Made by a program: the position numbers and the translations under genes
The notes under the pieces: model-generated
What the model saw: only the letters and a program-made list of their open reading frames with translations
Told to the model about the DNA's origin: nothing
The model's database searches: none
From: Desulfobulbaceae bacterium
GTDB taxonomy: Bacteria; Desulfobacterota; Desulfobulbia; Desulfobulbales; Desulfobulbaceae
Direction: 5' to 3'
NCBI GenBank assembly: GCA_026987195.1
Contig: JALSNC010000214.1
Location: 1 to 32,046 of the forward strand
Length of the DNA stretch: 32,046 nucleotides
Part shown: positions 6,794 through 15,508 of the stretch, one piece after another
How the letters are laid out: each line of letters opens with the position of its first letter
Position numbering within the stretch: the stretch's first letter is position 1

Positions 6794-7957
6794 TCAGGTC
6801 GCGGTCTCCAGGGCGATGCGGGCCGCCCGCCGTGAGGCGCCACGGCCGCCGAGCCGGGCGGTCACCTCGGCCAGGCCCTCCCTGATCCTGGCGTGGACAT
6901 GCACATCCCAGGCTATCTTCTCCAGTTCCGCGGCGATGTTTTCCGGGGTCACCTCGTGCTGGAGGAGTTCGGGCACCACTTGCCGGTCCGCCACCAGGTT
7001 GACCAGGGAAAAGAATTCGATATTGCGGATCAGCAGTCTTCCCAGGAAATAGGTCCGGGGTGAGACCCGGTAGGTGACCACCGCCGGAGTGCCCAGGATG
7101 GCCAGTTCCAGAGTGACCGTACCTGATGCCGCCACCACGGCGTCGCAGGCCGCCATGAGGTCGTAGCGGTCTTCGTCCACCACCCGGCAGCAGATGCGGC
7201 GCTCATAGCGGCCGAGTCCGTGTTCCTCCAGGAGGCGGCGGGACACGGTGGAGGCGCGGGGGATGAGAAAGACGCACTCGTCGCCCCGTGCCCTGGCGAG
7301 GCGGTCCGCCGCGGCCAGAAAGTCGGGCAGAAGCGAGCTGATCTCCCGGCGGCGGCTGCCGGGCAGCAGGCCGATGACCTTGGCGTGGGGAGGGATCTGG
7401 TGGCGGGCCAGGAACTGGTCCCGCGACATGGTGGTCCGTACGGCGTCCATGAGGGGATGGCCGACAAAGTCCACCCGGACGCCGCGGCGGGCATAGAATT
7501 CCTGTTCAAAGGGCAGGATCACTCCCACCCGGTCGGTGAGGCGGCCGATCTTCCTCACCCGGCCGCTCCGCCAGGCCCAGACCTGGGGGCTGATATAGTA
7601 AAAGACAGGGATGCCGAGCTTCCTGGCCTTTGCCGCCAGGAGGAGGTTGAAATCGGGATAGTCGATGAGGATCAGCAGGCAGGGGCGCCGGCTGCGCATC
7701 CGCGCAAGCAGCAGACGGCGGGCGGCCAGGATGTCGCCCAAGTGCCCGAGGACCTCGGTCACGCCCACCACCGCCAGCCTGGAGGCGTCATAGAGCAGCT
7801 CAACCCCGGCTGCGGCCAGTTCGCGGCCGCCCATGCCGCTGAACGTAAGATGGGGGTCCAGCTCCTGCATGGCCCGCACCAGGCGGGCGCCGTGCATGTC
7901 ACCTGAGGCCTCGCCGGCGATGATCATGACGTGCCGGCCGGGGGAGCGGGTGGACAT
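6794..7957 (-). CDS. lpxB: Lipid-A-disaccharide synthase
   Basis: LpxB is a peripheral membrane GT19 glycosyltransferase. It joins UDP-2,3-diacylglucosamine and lipid X to form the lipid A disaccharide. The 387-residue product shows the family N-terminus IIAGEASGDMHGA (about 12-24), FSGMGG, the LIDYPDFN segment, the YYISPQVWAWR motif, LLPGSRRREI and AASGTVTLELAILGTPAVV. All are hallmark LpxB elements and the length is normal. The ATG at 7957 is preferred over an upstream TTG at 7999, which would overlap the oxidoreductase gene. It follows that oxidoreductase by 19 bp. lpxK and lpxC lie elsewhere in the window on the other strand. Confidence 0.95.
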   Translation of the reverse strand: MSTRSPGRHVMIIAGEASGDMHGARLVRAMQELDPHLTFSGMGGRELAAAGVELLYDASRLAVVGVTEVLGHLGDILAARRLLLARMRSRRPCLLILIDYPDFNLLLAAKARKLGIPVFYYISPQVWAWRSGRVRKIGRLTDRVGVILPFEQEFYARRGVRVDFVGHPLMDAVRTTMSRDQFLARHQIPPHAKVIGLLPGSRRREISSLLPDFLAAADRLARARGDECVFLIPRASTVSRRLLEEHGLGRYERRICCRVVDEDRYDLMAACDAVVAASGTVTLELAILGTPAVVTYRVSPRTYFLGRLLIRNIEFFSLVNLVADRQVVPELLQHEVTPENIAAELEKIAWDVHVHARIREGLAEVTARLGGRGASRRAARIALETAT

Positions 7958-7976
7958 GGGGTAGGCTCTCTGTGGC

Positions 7977-8972
7977 TCAGTGATGGTGGAGACCTGCAAA
8001 ATCGGGACTGCCGCCGAGCAGCTTCTCCACCCGCGCCCGGTTCTCGTTGACCTGCTGCACCACCTCCAGGGCCACCTTCAGGGCGCGTCGTCCCTCCTGG
8101 CCGCCGACCATCGGTGTGGCACGCCTGCGGACATTGGCAATGAAGTCGGTCAGCTCCAGCTCGAGGATGTCCTGGTCCGCAAAGCCGTGTTTCCTGATCT
8201 CCGGCAGGGGCTGGCCATTCTGGGCACCCTCTTTCAGGGTGATGGACATGACCTCTTTCTTGGAAAAATCCACGGACAGGTAGCGGCCGGGCTGGAAGAT
8301 CCGCATCCGCCGCATGTTGTCCATGGAGATGCGGCTCACGGTCACATTGGCGGTACAGCCGTTGGCAAAGATCAGGCGCGCGTTGGCGATGTCGGTCAGC
8401 GGCGTGATCACCGGCGCGCCCGCGGTATGGATGGTCTCGATTGGAGCGTCGATGATGGAGAGGATGATGTCAATGTCGTGGATCATCAGGTCCAGGATCA
8501 CATCAACGTCCGTGCCCCGGTTCTTGAACACCGAGATGCGGTGGGCCTCGATGAAAAGGGGATGGTGGAGCAGGGGCTGCATGGCCAGCACGGCCGGGTT
8601 AAACCGTTCGAGATGGCCGACCTGCAGGATGAGGTCTTTTGCCGCGGCCCGGGCAATGAGATCGTCTGCTTCCGCAACCGTGGTGGTGATGGGCTTTTCC
8701 ACCAGGATGTCGATGCCGCGCTCGATGCAGGCAAGGGCCACCTCGTGATGGTGTACCGTGGGCACCACGACGGATGCGGCATCGATCCGGTCCAGCAGGG
8801 CGCGGTAATCGGTAAAGGGCGTGGTGCCGCATTCCCGGGCGATCTCCCCGGCCCGCCTGCTGTCCACGTCGGCCACGCCCGCCAGGTCAACATCCTTCAT
8901 GGCTGCATATTTCTGGGCGTGGAAACGACCCAGGTAGCCCACTCCTATGACTCCGACTCTGATCTGTTTCAC
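7977..8972 (-). CDS. Gfo/Idh/MocA-family NAD(P)-dependent oxidoreductase, GnnA-like candidate
   Basis: The 331-residue protein has an N-terminal Rossmann fold with GVIGVGYLGRFHA (about 7-19), the family's EKP catalytic-lysine motif (92-94), VGHLERFNPA (118-127) and DLMIHDIDIIL (161-171) with the likely catalytic His165. The start is a GTG at 8972, 16 bp after livF. Its place directly before lpxB resembles lipid A clusters in which GnnA, a member of this family, oxidises UDP-GlcNAc at C3 so that GnnB can add an amino group and make amide-linked lipid A. No gnnB aminotransferase is in the window, so that assignment is inference. The family call itself is firm. Confidence 0.88.
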   Translation of the reverse strand: MKQIRVGVIGVGYLGRFHAQKYAAMKDVDLAGVADVDSRRAGEIARECGTTPFTDYRALLDRIDAASVVVPTVHHHEVALACIERGIDILVEKPITTTVAEADDLIARAAAKDLILQVGHLERFNPAVLAMQPLLHHPLFIEAHRISVFKNRGTDVDVILDLMIHDIDIILSIIDAPIETIHTAGAPVITPLTDIANARLIFANGCTANVTVSRISMDNMRRMRIFQPGRYLSVDFSKKEVMSITLKEGAQNGQPLPEIRKHGFADQDILELELTDFIANVRRRATPMVGGQEGRRALKVALEVVQQVNENRARVEKLLGGSPDFAGLHHH

Positions 8973-8988
8973 GATGGATCCATGATGG

Positions 8989-9699
8989 CTAGATTCCCAG
9001 GTAGGCCTTCTGCACGTCCCTGTTGGCGCGCAGGGCCCCGGCCCGGTCGTGGATGGTGATGCGGCCGGTCTCCAGGACATAGCCGCGGTCCGCCACCTTG
9101 AGCGCCAGGTTGGCGTTCTGTTCGACCAGGAAGATGGTGGTGTTCTGCTCCCGGTTGATCTGGCGGATGATCTCGAAGATCTGCCTGGTCACCAGGGGCG
9201 CCAGCCCCATGGAAGGCTCGTCGAGCAGCAGGAGCCGGGGCCGGGCCATCAGGGCCCTGGAGATGGCCAGCATCTGCTGTTCACCGCCCGACAGGTTGCC
9301 GCCCGGCTGGTTCCGCCGTTTCCTGAGGATGGGGAACAGGGTGTAGACATAGTCGAGATCGCGGGCAATGCCCCTCCGGTCCCGGCGGAGAAAGGCGCCC
9401 ATGTCCAGGTTCTCGGCCACGGTCAGGTCCGGAAAGATGTGGCGGCCCTCGGGCACCTGGCAGATGCCCAGGGCCACGATCCGATCGGCGGACAGCTCGT
9501 GGATGGGCCGGCCCCGGAAGAGGATCTCCCCCCTCTTTGGAGGCACAATACCACTGATTGACATCAGTGTCGTCGATTTTCCCGCCCCGTTGGCGCCGAT
9601 GAGGGTGATGATCTCTCCTTCCTCGACCTTGAGATCAATGTCATGCAGGGCCTGGATGTTGCCGTAATAGGTGCTGACCTTCCGCAGTTCAAGCATCAT
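8989..9699 (-). CDS. livF: Branched-chain amino acid ABC transporter ATP-binding protein LivF
   Basis: This 236-residue ATPase is one of the two energising subunits of a LivKHMGF-type importer. It has Walker A GANGAGKST (about 34-42), Q-loop region QVPEGRHIFPDLTV, signature NLSGGEQQMLAISRAL, Walker B LLLLDEPSMGL and the switch His in FLVEQNANLAL. The signature and the QVPEGRHIFPDLTV form are typical of LivF. It overlaps livG by 11 bp. GGAGG lies a few bases upstream of the paired ATGATG start. The substrate could be leucine, isoleucine or valine, or another hydrophobic amino acid or amide; sequence alone does not decide. Confidence 0.95.
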   Translation of the reverse strand: MMLELRKVSTYYGNIQALHDIDLKVEEGEIITLIGANGAGKSTTLMSISGIVPPKRGEILFRGRPIHELSADRIVALGICQVPEGRHIFPDLTVAENLDMGAFLRRDRRGIARDLDYVYTLFPILRKRRNQPGGNLSGGEQQMLAISRALMARPRLLLLDEPSMGLAPLVTRQIFEIIRQINREQNTTIFLVEQNANLALKVADRGYVLETGRITIHDRAGALRANRDVQKAYLGI

Positions 9700-10477
9700 C
9701 CATGTCCTCCCCCAGGTAGGCCTTGATCACCGCCGGGTTGGTCCGTATCTCCTCCGGTGTGCCCTCGGCGATCTTTTTCCCGTAGTCCATGACAAAGATA
9801 TAGTCGGACAGGCTCATGACCAGTTTCATGTCATGTTCAATGAGCAGGATGGAGAGTCCCTTGTCCCTGATGCGTCGGATCAGTTCGTCCAGTTCGCGGG
9901 TCTCCTGGGGATTCATGCCGGCGGCGGGTTCGTCCAGGAGCAGGACCAGGGGGTCGGTGGCCAAGGCACGGGCGATCTCCAGCCGCCGCTGGGCACCGTA
10001 GGGCAGGTTCTTGGCAAATTCGTTGATCATGTCGCCAAGGCCCAGCTCCTTGAGGATGGAAACGCTCAGGGCCACGATCTCTCTCTCCTCCTGCCGGGTC
10101 CTGCGGTCACGGAAAATGGCACCCAGGACCCGGGCCCGGGTGCGGCAGTGGCGGCCGATCATCACGTTTTCGAGCACGGTCATGTTGGGAAAGAGCCGGA
10201 TGTTCTGAAAGGTACGGGCCAGGCCCTGCATGGTGACGTGGTTGGGCTTGAGGCCGTTGAGGCGCCTGGTACCGCCGTCGGGCGGGGTCAGGAGCAGGTC
10301 GCCGGCCGTGGGCCTGTAGAGGCCGGTCAGGCAGTTGAAAAAGGTGGTCTTGCCGGCCCCGTTGGGGCCGATCAGGGCCACGATCTCCCCCGGGTTGACC
10401 CGCAGGTCAAGCCGGTCCAGGGCCCTGATGCCGCCAAAGTCCATGGTCAGGCCGGTAACTTCGAGTACAGGGGTCAT
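9689..10477 (-). CDS. livG: Branched-chain amino acid ABC transporter ATP-binding protein LivG
   Basis: The 262-residue ATPase shows Walker A GPNGAGKTT, the LivG-type motif GLARTFQNIRLFPNMTVLENV, signature LPYGAQRRLEIARAL and Walker B LLLLDEPAAGMNP, followed by LLIEHDMKLVM with the switch His. It is longer than LivF because of the insert around GRHCRTRARVLGAIFRD, as is normal for LivG. It pairs with LivF at the cytoplasmic face of the LivH/LivM pore. It starts 49 bp after the livM stop, and the start has only a weak ribosome site (rich in T/G), perhaps relying on readthrough from livM. Confidence 0.95.
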   Translation of the reverse strand: MTPVLEVTGLTMDFGGIRALDRLDLRVNPGEIVALIGPNGAGKTTFFNCLTGLYRPTAGDLLLTPPDGGTRRLNGLKPNHVTMQGLARTFQNIRLFPNMTVLENVMIGRHCRTRARVLGAIFRDRRTRQEEREIVALSVSILKELGLGDMINEFAKNLPYGAQRRLEIARALATDPLVLLLDEPAAGMNPQETRELDELIRRIRDKGLSILLIEHDMKLVMSLSDYIFVMDYGKKIAEGTPEEIRTNPAVIKAYLGEDMDDA

Positions 10478-10526
10478 AGCAAACTGTGTGTCCGGTGCAG
10501 ATATTGGTGTTGGCCGGCATTCCGCC

Positions 10527-11744
10527 TCAGTCGATCCCGATCCGGTAGGTCTTGCGGATGTTGGCGATGATTCCCTGGGGCCTGAAGACCATCATGATCA
10601 CCAGCACCGCGCCGAAGACCAGCATCCGGTACTCGGAGAAGGCGCGCAGGTATTCGGGCAGAAGGATCAGCACCAGGGCGGCGATGATGACACCGACGAT
10701 GGAACCCATGCCGCCCAGGACCACGATGCAGAGAATAATGGCTGATTCGAGAAAGGTGAAGCTGGCCGGGTTGACAAAGGTGGTCTTGGCGGCAAAGATC
10801 ACTCCGACCATGCCGGCCCAGAAGGCGCCCAGGGCAAAGGCGGTGAGCTTGGTGCGGGTCTTGTCGATGCCCATGGCCTGACAGGCGATCTCGTCCTCGC
10901 GCAGAGCGAACCAGGCCCGGCCGATGCGGGAGTTCTGCAGCCGGTTGACGACAAAGATGGTGAAGACCACCATGGCGATCATCAGGTAGTACAGATAGGT
11001 GATGGAGTGATCCAGGGACATCTGGATACCGAAGAAGCCGGGCCGCGGGATGTTGGAGATACCACTGGGACCGTGCGAGAATTCGTTCCAGTTTTCCAGG
11101 ATCAGGCGGATGATCTCGCCGAATCCCAGGGTGACGATGGCCAGGTAGTCACCGCGCAGCCGGAGGACCGGAAAGCCGAGCAGGATGCCGAAGGTGGCCG
11201 CCAGCAGGCCGCCGATGGGCAGAACGGTCCAGAAGCCGAGACCGAAATGGAGGTTGAGCAGGGCATAGGCATAGGCACCCACGGCATAGAAGGCCACGTA
11301 GCCCAGGTCGAGCAGGCCGGCGACACCGACAACGATGTTCAGGCCCAGGCCCAGGACCACGTACATGAGGGCCGTGATCATGATGTTGGTCTGGTAGGTG
11401 GAGAAGAGCAGGGGAAAGATCAGGAAAAAGAGGGCGCCCGCGGCCAGGAGCGGCCGGTGGATGACCGGATCCTGAATGATGCGCCGGCTGAGCGGGGTGC
11501 GCTGCGGCAGCTCCGCCTCCAGGCCCTGGCGGATGCGACGCAGCCGGATCTCCCGGCGCATCAGCCAGGCGCGGCCGGCCAGGTAGCAGAGAAAGCTGCC
11601 CAGACCGACCCAGAGCATGTTGTGCCAGCGCCAGATGATGATCCGGTCGATGGGGTTGACCTTGATCACCATGAGCGGAAAGGTGAGGGCCACGAACCAG
11701 AGGGCGATTATACATGCCTTGCCGATATCCTTGAGTGAGATCAT
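10527..11744 (-). CDS. livM: Branched-chain amino acid ABC transporter permease LivM
   Basis: This 405-residue multi-pass membrane protein forms the pore with LivH. Family features include VVGVAGLLDLGYVAFYAVGAY, RLRGDYLAIVTLGFGEIIRL (the EAA-like cytoplasmic loop) and VVLGGMGSIVGVIIAALVLILLPE near the C-terminus. It carries an N-terminal extension of about 100 residues with two extra hydrophobic stretches, which is common in the longer LivM subclass. The ATG at 11744 follows livH by 28 bp. The C-terminus contains MVFRPQGIIA, matching the RPxGL end typical of LivM. Confidence 0.95.
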   Translation of the reverse strand: MISLKDIGKACIIALWFVALTFPLMVIKVNPIDRIIIWRWHNMLWVGLGSFLCYLAGRAWLMRREIRLRRIRQGLEAELPQRTPLSRRIIQDPVIHRPLLAAGALFFLIFPLLFSTYQTNIMITALMYVVLGLGLNIVVGVAGLLDLGYVAFYAVGAYAYALLNLHFGLGFWTVLPIGGLLAATFGILLGFPVLRLRGDYLAIVTLGFGEIIRLILENWNEFSHGPSGISNIPRPGFFGIQMSLDHSITYLYYLMIAMVVFTIFVVNRLQNSRIGRAWFALREDEIACQAMGIDKTRTKLTAFALGAFWAGMVGVIFAAKTTFVNPASFTFLESAIILCIVVLGGMGSIVGVIIAALVLILLPEYLRAFSEYRMLVFGAVLVIMMVFRPQGIIANIRKTYRIGID

Positions 11745-11772
11745 GGAAACCTGTACCTCGCTGTTGCGATGT

Positions 11773-12675
11773 TCAGACCTTTTCGATGGTGGCCTTGCCC
11801 AGCAGGCCCGAGGGACGGAAGATCAGGATCAGGACCAGCAGGGAGAAGGCGAACACGTCTTCATAGTCACTGGAGACATAGCCGGTGGCAAAGGACTCGG
11901 TGAGCCCGAGGATGAAGCTGCCCAGCACCGCGCCCGGTATGGAGCCGATGCCGCCGAGAACCGCGGCCGTGAATGCCTTGATGCCGGCGATGAAGCCGAT
12001 ATAAAAGTTGATCTGGCCGATGTGGGAGGCGATCAGCATGCCGCCGATGGCGGCCAGGGCCGAGCCGATGATGAAGGTTACGGAGATGACATGATCCACG
12101 TTGATGCCCACCAGCATGGCCATCTTCCGGTCCTGGGCCGTGGCCCGCATGGCCTTGCCGGTGCGGGTGAACTTGATCAGCAGGGTCAGCAGGATCATGA
12201 TCACGGTGGTGGTGACCAGGATCACCATGTCGGAGGACCCGATGAAGCCGGCATAGGGCTCCATGAAATCGAAGTCAGGGATCAGGGCCGGAAAGGGCAG
12301 GAAGTCCGGTGTCTGGGCGAGCAGGACATAGTTCTGCAGGAACATGGACATGCCGATGGCCGAGATCAGCGGCGAGAGACGCGGCGCGTTGCGCAGCGGC
12401 CGGTAGGCCAGTTTCTCCACCGTGTAGCCGTAGGCGCTGGCCCAGATGGCGGCGGCCAGGGCGGTGAGGATGATGATGGCCGGGAGGGGAAAACCGAAGA
12501 TGGACAGCACCGTGGAGACGATGAGGGCGGTGAAGGCGCCGATCATGTAGATCTCGCCGTGGGCGAAGTTGATCAGGCCGATGATGCCGTAGACCATGGT
12601 GTATCCCAGGGCGATGAGGGCGTAGATCGAGCCGCGGGTCAGGCCACTGAAAAAGAGTTCAACAAAATAGTCCAT
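11773..12675 (-). CDS. livH: Branched-chain amino acid ABC transporter permease LivH
   Basis: The 300-residue membrane protein starts MDYFVELFFSGLTRGSIYAL and includes GLINFAHGEIYMIGAF, RPLRNAPRLSPLISAIGMS, MRATAQDRKMAMLVGIN and GGIGSIPGAVLGSFILGLTE, all diagnostic of LivH. The ATG at 12675 is preceded by GGAG eight bases upstream. An extension further upstream would run through repeat DNA and is not supported. It begins 174 bp after livK, beyond a strong hairpin, so its expression is probably lower than that of the binding protein. Confidence 0.95.
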   Translation of the reverse strand: MDYFVELFFSGLTRGSIYALIALGYTMVYGIIGLINFAHGEIYMIGAFTALIVSTVLSIFGFPLPAIIILTALAAAIWASAYGYTVEKLAYRPLRNAPRLSPLISAIGMSMFLQNYVLLAQTPDFLPFPALIPDFDFMEPYAGFIGSSDMVILVTTTVIMILLTLLIKFTRTGKAMRATAQDRKMAMLVGINVDHVISVTFIIGSALAAIGGMLIASHIGQINFYIGFIAGIKAFTAAVLGGIGSIPGAVLGSFILGLTESFATGYVSSDYEDVFAFSLLVLILIFRPSGLLGKATIEKV

Positions 12676-12727
12676 AACCGTTGCTCCATGACTGCGGCAG
12701 GAAGCTTGCCGCCGCATGACTGCACTG

Positions 12728-12776
12728 CAATAGTTCGCCGTTATCAGCTGCCACCTGAAAAGACCGGTACTTTTAC
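12728..12776 (+). repeat. Family A repeat, partial left module (A7)
   Basis: CAATAGTTCGCCGTTATC, then GCCACCTGAAAAGACCGGTA and TTTTAC match the left module of family A. It lies between livK and livH, in antisense orientation to the liv transcript, and is joined to the livK-livH hairpin. Confidence 0.65.
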
Positions 12777-12794
12777 ACCGCACCTGACATGAAA

Positions 12795-12827
12795 GTGCCC
12801 GGCGCCGCTCTGGGCGGCGTCGGGCAC
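12795..12827 (-). terminator. Hairpin between livK and livH (attenuator-like)
   Basis: The arms GTGCCCGGCGCCGC and GCGGCGTCGGGCAC pair over 14 positions with one wobble around a short loop. On the minus strand it is followed by only TTTC, so it looks like a partial terminator or an mRNA-end stabiliser. It would favour livK over livHMGF. Confidence 0.6.
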
Positions 12828-12849
12828 CTGGCTGCTGCCTGCCGGACCG

Positions 12850-13977
12850 TTACCGGACCTGGACGTACTTGCCGTCCTTGACCACGTACATGGTAAAGCC
12901 GACGCCGGTGGCATCGCCATGTTCGTCAAAGTGGATCATGCCGAACGGCGTGGCCACGTCCTCGGTATGGAGCACCCTGGCGATGGCGGCCGGATCGGTG
13001 GAGCCGGCCTTGGCGATGGCATTGGTCAGGGCCAGGGCCGCGGCCACGGCATTGTCGAAAAAGGCGCCCGGTTCGTCGCCGTAGGCCTTTTTGTATTTCT
13101 CGCGGTATTCCCTGGTGACGGGGTTGGCGGTCACGTCGGCCGGGCCGGTGGCATAAACGCCCTCGGCATACTTGCCGGCCACCTTGATGAAAGTATCGTC
13201 CTTGACACCGTCATCGGAGATGAACACGGTCTTCATCCGTTTCTTGCGCATCTGGGTGACGATCTTGGAGGCCTCGGGATGATAGCCGCCGAAGATCACG
13301 GCATCGGCGCCGGAACGCTTGATCTTCTGGACAATGGCGGAATAGTCCACGGCGCCGGGAGTGATGCCCTCGAACAGGACCACCTTGGCCTTGCCGGACT
13401 CGTCGATGAACTTCCTGGCGAACTCGGCCAGGCCCTTGCCATAGTCGCCCTTGTCGTGGATGACGGCGATCTTCTTTGCGCCGAGACCGTTGATGGCAAA
13501 GTCGACCTCGGTGCGGGCCTGGGCGTCGTCGGAGGCGATGGTACGGTAGAAGTTGGGATAGTCGCCGCTCTGGGTCAGGGCCGGGTTGGTGGCCGAAGGT
13601 GACATGACGATGACGTTGGCGTCGCGGTAGATGGGCAGGGCGGCCTTGGTGGCGCCGGAGCAGATATGGCCGATCACGACGTTGACCCCCTCGGAAACGA
13701 GCTTGGTGGCCGTGTTGGTGGCAACCTCGGGCTTGCAGACATCATCCTCCACCAGCAGCTCGACCTTTTTGCCGTTGATGCCGCCTGCGGCATTGATGTC
13801 TGCGGCCACCAGCTCGGCGGCCTTGACCGTGGGCAGGCCGTAGGAGGCCAGATCACCGCTGTGGGCGCCGGCAACACCGATCTTGATGGTGTCATTTCCG
13901 GCCATGGCCGGAATGGCCATGGTCAGCGCCAGGATCGCTGCGGCAAAAAAAACGGTTAGCTTCGCGGACAGATTCAC
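12850..13977 (-). CDS. livK: Branched-chain amino acid ABC transporter periplasmic binding protein
   Basis: The 375-residue protein has a signal peptide (VNLSAKLTVFFAAAILALTM, then AIPAMAG) and a type I periplasmic binding fold: IKIGVAGAHSGDLASYG, INAAGGINGKKVELLVEDD, GHICSGATKAALPIYRD and FRTIASDDAQA, all typical of LivJ/LivK. It delivers the ligand to LivH/LivM. The start is a GTG at 13977 with GGAGG eight bases upstream, giving a signal peptide of normal length; a longer reading frame upstream lacks one. It is the first gene of the long minus-strand run. Ligand identity cannot be read from the sequence. Confidence 0.93.
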   Translation of the reverse strand: MNLSAKLTVFFAAAILALTMAIPAMAGNDTIKIGVAGAHSGDLASYGLPTVKAAELVAADINAAGGINGKKVELLVEDDVCKPEVATNTATKLVSEGVNVVIGHICSGATKAALPIYRDANVIVMSPSATNPALTQSGDYPNFYRTIASDDAQARTEVDFAINGLGAKKIAVIHDKGDYGKGLAEFARKFIDESGKAKVVLFEGITPGAVDYSAIVQKIKRSGADAVIFGGYHPEASKIVTQMRKKRMKTVFISDDGVKDDTFIKVAGKYAEGVYATGPADVTANPVTREYREKYKKAYGDEPGAFFDNAVAAALALTNAIAKAGSTDPAAIARVLHTEDVATPFGMIHFDEHGDATGVGFTMYVVKDGKYVQVR

Positions 13978-14411
13978 GTTTGTTACCTCCTTGCTTGAAT
14001 GAAGATGTTTCGACCTGAATTGAGCAATACAGACATCCTTGACCGCTCCATCCAGGCAGGGAAAAACGGTAAGCAAAACCATGCACCCTTTCATACCCCA
14101 TTCAAATAATTTTGCACCCAAAAATGATACTGATCCCTTCAATTGCGTTAACGGAATCCTTCAGTGGCGCTGATCGGGGACGCTCCGGCCCGGCAAGGGG
14201 GGCAGTGAAAGCCGGGGGGCCGGTGTCAGGTCCAGGCTTTTCAGATCCATGGCCCTGTTTCGTGCATCGGGCCGATCCCTCTTGCCACCGAATCCATCCT
14301 CCTGTAGAGTGCCGTTGACCGGCTGGCAGCGGCCGGGTGGCAGGGCCTCATCACCTGGCTTCCGCCCCGGCACATTGCAAGCTCCGAACCATCGGCGGAT
14401 AGAGACCTGAC
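13978..14411. other. 434 bp divergent intergenic region between livK and lpxK
   Basis: There is no convincing gene here. On the minus strand, upstream of livK, the heptamer GGGTGCA occurs twice (as TGCACCC at 14082-14088 and 14113-14119), 31 bp apart start to start, about three helical turns. This could be an operator but is only suggestive. The lpxK-proximal half is GC-rich, and I see no clear promoter, repeat or RNA element in it. Confidence 0.4.
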
Positions 14412-15473
14412 ATGAACAGAAACACCAGAGCGCTACTTTTCGGCATAGGGCGGTTCTTCTCTCCTTTCTACTGTGCGGCCATGAAGATGCGGGAGCGCGG
14501 TTACAGGACCGGAATGTTCAGGATGACAGATCCGGGCGTGCCGGTGATCAGTATCGGCAACCTGACCCTCGGTGGTACCGGCAAAACCCCGATCACTCAG
14601 CATTTTGCCAGGTTGTTGCGGGACAGCGGTCTGCGGCCGGCGGTGATCAGCCGCGGTTACGGCGGAGCCACCCGGGAGCCCGTGAACGTGGTCTCCGATG
14701 GATCCGAGGTCCTGCTCGATGCCCGGACCGTGGGCGATGAGCCCAGGCTGCTGGCCGAGACCCTGCCCGGGGTGATGGTGCTCACCGGCGTGGTGCGCAG
14801 GCTGCCGGCGCAGCGGGCCGTGGAGATGGGGGCCGATGTCCTTCTGCTCGACGACGGTTTCCAGCACATGGCCCTGCACCGTGATCTCGACCTGGTCCTG
14901 TTCAATGCCGACAACCTGGCCGGCAATTCCCGTGTCTTCCCGGGTGGCGAGCTGCGGGAGCCGGTCAGTGCCCTGAACCGATGCCACTGTTTCGTGCTCA
15001 CCGGTACCGAGGCGGGCAACCGGGAACGGGCGGACCGCTTTGCCGAATTACTGCAGACCCGGTTCCCGGGCCGCCCGGTCTTCTTCACCGGCTACCGGCC
15101 TGCGGCGGTGGTGGAGCTGGCCGCCGACGGCAGGGTAAGCGAGTCCACGCGGGTTGAGCTGGCCAGGGAAAAGTGTTTCGCCTTCTGCGGTATCGCCCGG
15201 CCGGAAGCCTTTGCCCGCACCTTGGAGAAGATACCCCTTGAGCCGGTGGAATTCCTGGGGTTGCCCGACCACCACGGCTACCGCAAGACCGAGGTGGAGC
15301 GGTTGCTGGCCAGGGCGGAGAGGGGAGGCGCCACTGCCCTTGTTACAACCGAAAAGGACCTGGTCAAACTGGGGGGATTCGACCTGCCGCTGCCTCTGTA
15401 CGGCATCCGCATGGCGGTCGAGCCTGACCCGGAGCTTGACCGGCGTGTCCTGGCCGCTGCCGGCCAGCAGTAG
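14412..15473 (+). CDS. lpxK: Tetraacyldisaccharide 4'-kinase
   Basis: LpxK phosphorylates the lipid A disaccharide at the 4' position on the inner membrane. The 353-residue product has an N-terminal hydrophobic segment, the Walker A motif GNLTLGGTGKTP (49-60), SRGYGG, VGDEPRLLA, the DDGFQH motif, PGGELREP and LVTTEKDLVKL near the C-terminus, all expected for the family. It begins with ATG at 14412 after a 434 bp divergent region. The TAG stop lies inside or flush with a family A repeat end (15469-15508), so the last residues may come from repeat DNA. It is separated from lpxB by about 6.5 kb and opposite in direction. Confidence 0.95.
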   Translation: MNRNTRALLFGIGRFFSPFYCAAMKMRERGYRTGMFRMTDPGVPVISIGNLTLGGTGKTPITQHFARLLRDSGLRPAVISRGYGGATREPVNVVSDGSEVLLDARTVGDEPRLLAETLPGVMVLTGVVRRLPAQRAVEMGADVLLLDDGFQHMALHRDLDLVLFNADNLAGNSRVFPGGELREPVSALNRCHCFVLTGTEAGNRERADRFAELLQTRFPGRPVFFTGYRPAAVVELAADGRVSESTRVELAREKCFAFCGIARPEAFARTLEKIPLEPVEFLGLPDHHGYRKTEVERLLARAERGGATALVTTEKDLVKLGGFDLPLPLYGIRMAVEPDPELDRRVLAAAGQQ

Positions 15474-15508
15474 CGCAGATTCCGGATGGCGTGCTGCTGA
15501 ACTTTTAC
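15469..15508 (+). repeat. Family A repeat, partial right module (A5), overlapping the lpxK stop
   Basis: GTAGCGCAGATTCCGGATG followed by GCGTGCTGCTGAACTTTTAC matches the right end of family A (compare 21999-22037). The TAG of lpxK is part of it. The rest of the 332 bp gap up to lpxC holds a 9 bp inverted repeat (CAGAATATC at 15574-15582, GATATTCTG at 15601-15609) and a possible terminator at 15704-15737. Confidence 0.7.

Noticed and set aside
14112-14373. Short frames on both strands between livK and lpxK
   Set aside because: They overlap each other, have no ribosome site and no recognisable motif.
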